Origin: Ruminococcaceae bacterium UBA5396
Lineage (GTDB): Bacteria; Bacillota; Clostridia; Oscillospirales; Acutalibacteraceae
NCBI GenBank assembly: GCA_002410715.1
Contig: DHOG01000001.1
Span: 762-22,043, forward strand
Reading direction: 5' to 3'
DNA: 21,282 bases
Below, piece after piece: positions 15,619 to 21,282 of this stretch (positions are counted from its first letter, which is position 1; the number at the start of each line of letters is the position of its first letter). The notes beneath the pieces were generated by a model that worked only from the letters and a program-made list of their open reading frames with translations, did no database searches and was not told the DNA's origin. The translations under genes were made by a program, and so were the position numbers.

Positions 15619-17010
15619 ATGAAAAAGGGTTTATTCCAAATACTATCTGCAAATCTAATATTGCTAGTACTAAACATAGCTAATAGTTTTCTCTTGCCTA
15701 AGTTTCTGAGCATTGATTCGTATGCTGTGCTGAAGACGTATACGCTATATATTGGATATGTGGGTTTTCTGTCTCTTGGTTATGCCGACGGAATATATCT
15801 TGATTACGGTGGAAAACGTATCTCTGATTTTTCCCTCAACGATGTCGGAGCCGATTTGAAAAGCTATTTTGCACTTGAGGGAATATTATCCGCTGTTGTT
15901 CTGGTGGTATCCCTAATCGTACATAATGTGATTCTCGCCGCCTTTGCCATTGGAAGTTTGTTAATTAATATTATCGGATACTATAAAAATCTGTATCAGG
16001 CAGTCGGAGATTATAAGCTATATGGTTGGACGCTGAATGCTCAAACCATTTTGATGGTTATTTTCAACTTGATTCTGATTTTTGCGGCAAAAGTTGACAA
16101 TCCGCATTTTTATATTGGTTCGCAACTGTTTTCCGCTGCTATCATCGCGTTTTATCTGACATTTACATTTGTAAAGCGAACAGAAATACTGAATCAGGGA
16201 AAAGTTGCTTTAACAAGGATTAATCAAAATGTTAGTTCAGGATTTGTTCTTATGCTGGGGAACTTTTCCAGTAGCATTTTCACAAGTATTGACCGTTGGT
16301 TTGTAAAAGCACTCATGACTAATATTGCATTTGCTCAGTATTCATTTGCGGTAAGTTTAGAGAATCTGATTAATGTTTTTGTTACACCGGTTACTGTTTC
16401 ACTTTATAATGTTTTTTGCACAAAAAGGGATACGGAATATGTTCTTAAAGTCAAAAGAATGGCACTGCTTTGGGGCTTCTTATTAATTACAGCGGCTTTT
16501 CCTGTGAAGCTGATTCTGAAATTTTATTTGACTAAGTATATTGATTCTTCATCAATTATATTTACTCTTTTTGCAGCCCAGGCCTTTTACACAGTAATTA
16601 AAGGTATTCATATAAATCTTTATAAAGTAGAGCGGAAGCAAAACCGATATTTTGTCGTTATGGCTGTAATGATAGCCCTTGCGATTCTCCTGAATGTCGT
16701 TTTTTATCTAATCGAGAAAAGCGCACGCTCTTTTGCCTTTGCTACTCTGCTTACGGCAATTCTTTGGTTTGTTTATTGTGAAATAGAGCGTAGAGACCTC
16801 CACTACTCGGTGAAAGAGTATCTGTTTATAATATTGTTATTGCTAGTGTATAGCTTTGCAGGAGGGCTTAATAGTGTTGATTTGGGGTTAATCATTTACT
16901 GCGTAACCTATGTTGTATTGGCACTATTGTTGATGCGTGATTCAATCAAGCAGTTGCTGGATTTGTTACGTACGACTATATCGGGGCATACCGAAAAAGA
17001 GGATAAGTGA
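15619..17010 (+). CDS. wzx: Repeat-unit flippase, Wzx-like
   Basis: The 463-residue protein has about a dozen to fourteen evenly spaced membrane helices and the N-terminal style of polysaccharide transporters of the MATE-like PST family, with LLPKFLSIDSYAVLKTYTLYIGYVGFLSLGYADGIYLDYGG. Near the middle FSSSIFTSIDRWFVKALM is another common segment. Such proteins move the undecaprenyl-linked repeat unit to the outside. ATG 15619 is chosen because GGGGGC lies just upstream; the in-frame ATG at 15607 overlaps that purine run. It follows wzy by 48 bases, and its stop overlaps a possible start of the next gene. Confidence 0.83.
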   Translation: MKKGLFQILSANLILLVLNIANSFLLPKFLSIDSYAVLKTYTLYIGYVGFLSLGYADGIYLDYGGKRISDFSLNDVGADLKSYFALEGILSAVVLVVSLIVHNVILAAFAIGSLLINIIGYYKNLYQAVGDYKLYGWTLNAQTILMVIFNLILIFAAKVDNPHFYIGSQLFSAAIIAFYLTFTFVKRTEILNQGKVALTRINQNVSSGFVLMLGNFSSSIFTSIDRWFVKALMTNIAFAQYSFAVSLENLINVFVTPVTVSLYNVFCTKRDTEYVLKVKRMALLWGFLLITAAFPVKLILKFYLTKYIDSSSIIFTLFAAQAFYTVIKGIHINLYKVERKQNRYFVVMAVMIALAILLNVVFYLIEKSARSFAFATLLTAILWFVYCEIERRDLHYSVKEYLFIILLLLVYSFAGGLNSVDLGLIIYCVTYVVLALLLMRDSIKQLLDLLRTTISGHTEKEDK

Positions 17011-17087
17011 TCACCCATATTAATGATTTTTCTAAATTGGCGCGCTCGCATTTATTATCTGTGAAAGTATCCGGAAAGGACAAAGAG

Positions 17088-18356
17088 ATGAAAAAGCATA
17101 TTGTGTTTCTTTTAGGTTCATATTACCCTCATTATTCAGCTGTTGGTCGGTGCTTGGGAAATATTGCTGATGTTTTTGAAGACAAATATCGAGTTACTGT
17201 GATAGGAATGCTTTCACAAAGCAATCAGTTGCATGAGGAGGAGTATAGATCTCAGAAAATAATTCGGGTAACAACAAGAAGAAATAACAGACGTATTTGT
17301 TTAGAGGAATCTAACACGGTCGATTGCCTTGGCGGATTACTGCAAAAAAGCAAAAGAATCCTGTCGCAAATAAACAATGTGCTTTATTTGCTTTCGCCGG
17401 GAGGCTCAGCTGCCAAGGACTGGATAGCATCATATAAGGCTGCATTAAGAAAGATAAGCGACCCGATTGATTTAATTATTCCAACCTGTAATCCTTTTGA
17501 AACTGTGATTGTAGCGTTGGATTATAAGAAGGAGCATCCCCAAACAGAGGTTATTCCATTTCTCTTTGATTTATATGCTGACAATCAAAGAATGAACCGC
17601 ACTAGCTTTATAAAAAGAATGAAATGGAATAAGAATATTAAGCTAGAAAAGCGCATGCTACAAGAAGCCAACTTTGTTTTCTATGTACCTAATTGGACAA
17701 GTCATATTAAGAAGTATCACCATGATCAATTGTCGCACTGCCAAGAGGTTGAACACCCCCTGTTAGTTAAAAGAGATGTGAAGAATGGTGATATACCTAT
17801 TATAAGTGACTCCCCTGAGAGAATTCTTCACATAGTATATACTGGTGTTGTAGATTTGCAGAACAGAAATCCACGCTTCATGTTAGCTATTATTCCAGTT
17901 CTCGGTATTTACAACCTTTCTTTTGACTTTTATGCCTTTGGATCAGCTGATCATATTATTGAGAATGCAGCAAAGGAGGAGGGTCGGGTCAAATACTTTG
18001 GAAAGGTCAGCACTTTTGAAGCCGAAACAGCTAGATGTAATTCGGATTTTCTGCTTTCGTTGGGAAATTCTGATTTCTCACAAGTTCCGAGTAAACTATT
18101 CGAGTATTTTTCAGTAGGTAAGCCGATAGTTCATTTTGCATTAACAAAAGACGATCCTGCAATTAAACTCTTAGAAGGCTATCCCTGCAAGTTAATATTG
18201 CTGCAAGATGATAATCCGAAAAGAAATGCAGAGAAACTTGAGAGCTTTATTGAAAAAAATAGTGGCGAAAAAATATCAATTAATTCGATTTTTGAAGTAT
18301 ATAAATATGCTCAGCCAACAGAGATAGCTAAAGCAATAGAGGCTCATATGAGTTGA
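17088..18356 (+). CDS. GT-B glycosyltransferase, GT4-like
   Basis: The 422-residue protein opens with KKHIVFLLGSYYPHYSAVGRCLGN, a GT-B acceptor-domain start, and ends with a donor-domain segment ILHIVYTGVVDLQNRNPRFML and VPSKLFEYFSVGKPIVHF, which matches the conserved C-terminal motif of GT4-like enzymes. No membrane segments are clear. ATG 17088 is chosen because AAAGGA lies seven bases upstream and the fold begins there. An alternative GTG at 17007, overlapping the wzx stop (GTGA), would add 27 residues without recognisable content. It is the last glycosyltransferase of the run and is likely to finish the repeat unit. Confidence 0.72.
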   Translation: MKKHIVFLLGSYYPHYSAVGRCLGNIADVFEDKYRVTVIGMLSQSNQLHEEEYRSQKIIRVTTRRNNRRICLEESNTVDCLGGLLQKSKRILSQINNVLYLLSPGGSAAKDWIASYKAALRKISDPIDLIIPTCNPFETVIVALDYKKEHPQTEVIPFLFDLYADNQRMNRTSFIKRMKWNKNIKLEKRMLQEANFVFYVPNWTSHIKKYHHDQLSHCQEVEHPLLVKRDVKNGDIPIISDSPERILHIVYTGVVDLQNRNPRFMLAIIPVLGIYNLSFDFYAFGSADHIIENAAKEEGRVKYFGKVSTFEAETARCNSDFLLSLGNSDFSQVPSKLFEYFSVGKPIVHFALTKDDPAIKLLEGYPCKLILLQDDNPKRNAEKLESFIEKNSGEKISINSIFEVYKYAQPTEIAKAIEAHMS

Positions 18357-18599
18357 CCGTTTGCTAAAAGTCTCTTAGAGAGAATGTACAATTGGAAACC
18401 CATGGTTGTTCACCAGAAATGAAACGAAAGGTTTAGAGTATGTGTCTTCCCGGTTTGTCCTCAAAAACCATTCGGCATGAATACTTGATAACAAATAGAA
18501 CTTATTTTCCAACAAAAATGAATCGTGATTTACGACCATGATTACATATAAATAAATCATCGTTTTGATTAGGATCGTATTATTCTGTGGGGTGATTAT
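18357..18599 (+). other. Gene-free gap of 243 bases before the pyruvyltransferase
   Basis: This is the longest gap in the AT-rich block, and no gene is evident. Two weak hairpins occur near the 3' end: AATCGTG with CATGATT, allowing one G-T pair, near 18520-18545, and AATCA with TGATT near 18556-18570. A TTGATT at 18565-18570 and TATTAT at 18578-18583 look like promoter boxes but are far too close together. Broken stretches in all three frames look protein-like but do not resolve into a family I know, so a decayed gene is possible. A GGGGTGA at 18589-18595 is the ribosome-binding site of the next gene. Confidence 0.4.
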
Positions 18600-19712
18600 A
18601 TGATGAGAATTGGGATTGCGACATATGTGAAGTCCTATAATTACGGCTCGACATTACAAGCATATGCGCTAACGGAGTATGTTTGCTCTCTTGGGTACGA
18701 TGCTGAAGTAATAGATTTTACAGACATGACTCTATCGCACAACAGGAAAATGTACCGTATCAACATGTTTACCAGACTCTTTTGTTGCTTGATGCACCCA
18801 TCCCTTTTGATAAACGAATACCAACGCATCAAATCGGTTAGAGCTACTGTACAGCGTACTCCATTAGAAAAAAGTCGGAAATTTGATGATTTTTTTACTT
18901 CCAGCTTGAGGCTTTCAAAGGAAACCTATCTAAGTCAAGACGCTTTCGCGGCATTTGTTTGTGGAAGTGATCAGGTTTGGAAGACTTCATTACCGGGGCT
19001 TCATTCATTTTTTTTCTTACGATTTGCTGATAATGATAAACGAATTGCTTACGCTCCAAGTTTCGGGAGCAGTGAAGTACCATCATATAACAGGAAGAGG
19101 TTAGCACATTATCTTCAGGAAATCCCCTTTTTATCAGTTAGGGAAATTTCAGGGATCTCTATTATTCGTGAATTGACTGGCAAAACTGTCACACAGGCAT
19201 TGGACCCTGTTTTGTTAGTGGATGCACGATTTTGGCGCTCGCGCTATGAATGTCCTGTCAAAGATACTCAATATGTGCTATGTTACTTTCTTGACGACAA
19301 CCAAGAAGGTTTGGCTTTCGCTCAAACAATCGCAAAAGCAAATTCTTTCGACCTGATTAATATTTCTGACGGTGAAGAAAGCTGTCAGTTCATTCCGTCG
19401 CCCATTGAGTTTGTCCAGTTAATTGATAATGCTCAATATGTTGTTACAGATTCCTTTCATGGAGCGGCTTTTTCATGCGAATTGAATACGCCTTTCTGCG
19501 TTTTTGAGCGTAATTACAGCGCATCTCCGGAGCAGAAAACCCGGCTCGATTCATTTCTGCATTTGGTCGATTTTGAAAACAGAAAATATTGCCAGGATTT
19601 TGATGATAGCATTGAGATGGATTTTTCAAGATGTAACGAGGTTCTTGAAACAAAGAGAAAAGAATCTGCTCAATTCCTAAGGCGCTCTTTACAAGAAGCT
19701 ACAAGCAGGTGA
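18600..19712 (+). CDS. Polysaccharide pyruvyltransferase family protein (WcaK/CsaB type)
   Basis: The 370-residue protein has the family start RIGIATYVKSYNYGSTLQAYAL, a FVCGSDQVWK segment with the conserved GSDQVW, IAYAPSFGSSE, SVREISGISIIREL, LDPVLLVD, and YVVTDSFHGAAFSCELNTPF near the C-terminus (the conserved SFHG). These proteins share a GT-B-like fold and many add a pyruvate ketal from phosphoenolpyruvate to a glycan; others in the same Pfam family may be glycosyltransferases. It is followed after four bases by an FrhB/FdhB-like iron-sulfur protein, a pairing often seen in polysaccharide loci of anaerobes. ATG 18600 or 18603 are both possible starts. Confidence 0.82.
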   Translation: MMRIGIATYVKSYNYGSTLQAYALTEYVCSLGYDAEVIDFTDMTLSHNRKMYRINMFTRLFCCLMHPSLLINEYQRIKSVRATVQRTPLEKSRKFDDFFTSSLRLSKETYLSQDAFAAFVCGSDQVWKTSLPGLHSFFFLRFADNDKRIAYAPSFGSSEVPSYNRKRLAHYLQEIPFLSVREISGISIIRELTGKTVTQALDPVLLVDARFWRSRYECPVKDTQYVLCYFLDDNQEGLAFAQTIAKANSFDLINISDGEESCQFIPSPIEFVQLIDNAQYVVTDSFHGAAFSCELNTPFCVFERNYSASPEQKTRLDSFLHLVDFENRKYCQDFDDSIEMDFSRCNEVLETKRKESAQFLRRSLQEATSR

Positions 19713-19716
19713 TAGT

Positions 19717-20913
19717 ATGGATATATGTTCTGTTGAAAAATGTACGGGGTGCGGTACTTGTTTTGAGATATGTCCACAAAAGTGCATATCTTTTGACTTT
19801 GATGAATTCGGTTTTAGAGTTCCTAATGTAGATGAGTCTCTGTGCCTTGAATGTGGTCTTTGTATACACACTTGCCCGGAGGCTGCGGAACTGAGTATTA
19901 AGAATAATGGGGAGCCAAAAGTATATGCCACATGGTGCAAAGACGCTAATGTTGTAAAACGAAGCACATCGGGCGGTGCATTCTATGCAATAGCCAGTAA
20001 CATTCTCTCCAGAAATGGTGTAGTATATGGATGCACAGTGGATGAGTCTACGAAAGTGCTTCATATCCGTGTCGACAATCTATGCGATTTATCCAAATTG
20101 CATGGCTCGAAGTATGTTCAAAGTAACTTGTACGGAATATACAAAAGCATTCGTTCCGATTTGCTACAGGGGTGCATAGTCCTGTTTTCTGGAACTCCTT
20201 GCCAAGTTGCTGGGATTTACAGCTATTTAGGCAGTATTGATAAATCAAATTTGTATACGATTGATTTAGTTTGTCATGGTTCTGCCTCACCAGGATTTTT
20301 TCAGCAATATGTAGAAGAAACCTCGAAGGAATACCACGATAAGATAGTAAACATTGAATTTAGGAACAAAGAAAAAAGTAAAAAATACTTCGTATCCAAG
20401 ATTCATTTTTCACAACGTCCTCCAGTTTATATAAGTGCGTTGGATGATGATTATATGAGTTGTTTTTTGCGGTGCGGAATTTATCGAGAATGCTGCTACG
20501 AGTGCAGATACGCAACTATTAATCGAGTCGGTGATTTTACACTAGGTGACTTCTTTGGCGTGAATCCGAGTTCGGTATCTAATACTGATTATCGAAACGG
20601 CATTTCTTTATTGTTGGTTAACAACTCAAAATCATCCGCTATTTTTGAAGCTATCTTAGATGATATAAACTACCTTGAGCGGCCTCTGTCTGAAGCAATA
20701 AACACAAATCTGAATTTAGTTCACCCGTCCCGAAAACCGTCATTCCGAGATGAACTTCTAAAAAAAGATGGGCGAACAATTCATGAAAAGAAAGTGATGT
20801 TCTGCAGCAATAGCTGGAAAACAAAACTTGCCGCAATTATTAGCAGGACTATGCCATATCGCTTGCTCGTTTTGGCAAACGTAAAGAGGAAAAGTGATAA
20901 GAGTAGTCAATAA
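19717..20913 (+). CDS. FrhB/FdhB-like iron-sulfur protein (coenzyme F420 hydrogenase beta-subunit family)
   Basis: The 398-residue protein starts with two ferredoxin-type clusters: C9-x2-C12-x2-C15-x3-C19-P and C43-x2-C46-x2-C49-x3-C53-P, each enough for one [4Fe-4S]. The FrhB/FdhB-type body follows, with STSGGAFYAIA, LFSGTPCQVAG and a later CRYATINRVGDFTLGDFFG that brings more cysteines. In methanogens this family handles F420-linked electron transfer. In bacterial glycan loci the substrate is not established, but the gene is repeatedly found beside pyruvyltransferase-family genes, so a redox step on the polysaccharide or its precursor is a fair guess. It is the last clear locus gene. Its 3' end overlaps a short ORF. 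Confidence 0.83.
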   Translation: MDICSVEKCTGCGTCFEICPQKCISFDFDEFGFRVPNVDESLCLECGLCIHTCPEAAELSIKNNGEPKVYATWCKDANVVKRSTSGGAFYAIASNILSRNGVVYGCTVDESTKVLHIRVDNLCDLSKLHGSKYVQSNLYGIYKSIRSDLLQGCIVLFSGTPCQVAGIYSYLGSIDKSNLYTIDLVCHGSASPGFFQQYVEETSKEYHDKIVNIEFRNKEKSKKYFVSKIHFSQRPPVYISALDDDYMSCFLRCGIYRECCYECRYATINRVGDFTLGDFFGVNPSSVSNTDYRNGISLLLVNNSKSSAIFEAILDDINYLERPLSEAINTNLNLVHPSRKPSFRDELLKKDGRTIHEKKVMFCSNSWKTKLAAIISRTMPYRLLVLANVKRKSDKSSQ

Positions 20914-21118
20914 CCTGCCTGTAACGCTGGAGGAAAAGGAAGCTGCCATCAACAAGAGCATCGCTGATTGTGAAGCAGAAATCGCGGCGCTCAAGGAGAA
21001 GGAAAAACGCGCTTTGAAAGGAACTCCGCGAGGCTATGTAATCGCCGGAGGAGACCATCCCAAGTTTTGTGTAAACCTCCAACGAGGTGTAGAATGGGAG
21101 CACCATAATGGAGGTTGA
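20894..21118 (+). CDS. Short hypothetical protein, coiled coil, possibly a gene fragment
   Basis: This 74-residue ORF (GTG start) overlaps the previous gene by 20 bases. Residues about 12-42 (LEEKEAAINKSIADCEAEIA and on) are a charged heptad-like coiled coil, followed by GTPRGYVIAGGDHPKFCVNLQRG. I do not recognise a family, though the shape recalls small proteins of mobile elements. Base use looks richer in G and C than the genes before it, so the AT-rich block may end near 20914. An AGAGGA five bases before the GTG is a passable ribosome-binding site, but the reading may equally be the 3' remnant of a larger gene. Existence as a real gene is uncertain. Confidence 0.4.
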   Translation: MIRVVNNLPVTLEEKEAAINKSIADCEAEIAALKEKEKRALKGTPRGYVIAGGDHPKFCVNLQRGVEWEHHNGG

Positions 21119-21123
21119 AACAT

Positions 21124-21192
21124 ATGGCAAGGAAGAACCGTACCCCGGAAGAGAATGAGCGACGCGCAAATTCAGAACTGGCGATATCCTAA
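21124..21192 (+). pseudogene. Possible N-terminal stub of a transposase (IS256-like)
   Basis: The ATG at 21124 has a clean GGAGG (21110-21114) nine bases upstream and reads ARKNRTPEENERRANSELA before a stop at 21190. The first 14 residues look like the start of IS256-family transposases of Firmicutes, which begin with a basic TPEE-type segment and continue for several hundred residues. Here the frame ends after 22 codons and a long inverted repeat starts five bases later. Such a short match is weak evidence; an unrelated short peptide is possible. Confidence 0.35.
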
Positions 21193-21196
21193 AAAA

Positions 21197-21271
21197 CATT
21201 TGTGTTCATAATGGCAGGATCTTCTGCTCATTTAGTAATGGTGAAAGATCCTGCCATTATGAACACAAATG
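21197..21271. repeat. Perfect 27-bp inverted repeat with short loop
   Basis: Bases 21197-21223 are the exact reverse complement of 21245-21271; the 21-base loop can form an inner CATT/AATG stem with a TAGT tetraloop. It is too long and perfect to be chance. It may be the facing ends of a mobile element, a residual miniature element, a strong palindromic structure, or an assembly fold-back at a contig end. Confidence 0.75.
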
Positions 21272-21282
21272 AGCAGAAGATC
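21218..21282. repeat. Second, overlapping 16-bp inverted repeat reaching the window edge
   Basis: GATCTTCTGCTCATTT at 21218-21233 is the exact reverse complement of AAATGAGCAGAAGATC at 21267-21282, the last bases of the window. AAGATC at 21277-21282 also repeats the start of the first right arm (21245-21250), as if a 32-base unit began again, in direct orientation, at the edge. The true end lies outside the window. Confidence 0.65.

Noticed and set aside
18565..18583. Promoter TTGATT...TATTAT before the pyruvyltransferase gene
   Set aside because: The two boxes are separated by only seven bases, far below the usual 16-18.
1..21282. tRNA, rRNA or CRISPR arrays
   Set aside because: I saw no cloverleaf-like sequence, no ribosomal RNA motif and no regularly spaced direct repeats. 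The repeats near the right edge are inverted and not spaced like a CRISPR array.

Overview
The window is most of a rightward (+ strand) Wzx/Wzy-type capsular or exopolysaccharide locus, probably from an anaerobic Gram-positive of the class Clostridia. This is inferred from three things: a specialised NusG paralogue (LoaP type) leading the operon, a two-helix Wzz-type chain-length protein with no outer-membrane export protein in view, and an iron-sulfur FrhB/FdhB-like protein beside a pyruvyltransferase. I cannot name the species from the sequence alone.

Layout. (1) 1-1299: the 3' part of an O-antigen-ligase/Wzy_C membrane protein, cut by the left edge. (2) 1300-1686: a gene-free regulatory stretch with a promoter-like TTGACA inside a dyad, and two RNA hairpins before loaP. 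(3) 1687-5656: a GC-richer block with loaP, a membrane nucleotide-sugar 4,6-dehydratase (PglF/EpsC/CapD type) and a Wzz-like protein whose tail looks like a dead BY-kinase domain. (4) 5657-6160: a scar holding a deleted sugar-transferase relic and three strong hairpins. (5) 6161-20913: a visibly AT-richer, serotype-like block. It holds PglE-, PglC- and PglD-like genes, a glycosyltransferase, a three-gene UDP-L-amino-deoxysugar pathway, a second glycosyltransferase, Wzy, Wzx, a third glycosyltransferase, a polysaccharide pyruvyltransferase family protein and an FrhB-like iron-sulfur protein. (6) 20894-21282: a coiled-coil ORF, the possible stub of a transposase, and a long inverted repeat running off the right edge.

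How the genes fit together. The dehydratase in block 3 plus PglE and PglD in block 5 would convert UDP-GlcNAc to UDP-N,N'-diacetylbacillosamine (or the 4-amino isomer). PglC would load that sugar-phosphate onto undecaprenyl phosphate. The CapE-like dehydratase/5-epimerase, an RmlD-like reductase and a WecB-like 2-epimerase would make a second activated sugar. Because the reductase has no cupin domain, UDP-L-QuiNAc is a better guess than UDP-L-FucNAc. Three GT-B-type glycosyltransferases complete the repeat unit, Wzx flips it, Wzy polymerises it and Wzz sets the length. LoaP is expected to keep RNA polymerase going through the long operon.

The most interesting points are the junction at 5657-6160, where an initiating transferase was lost and functionally replaced downstream; the Wzz with a vestigial kinase domain and no kinase gene nearby; the cupin-less reductase that changes the predicted sugar; the iron-sulfur protein paired with the pyruvyltransferase; and the operator-like dyad ahead of loaP.
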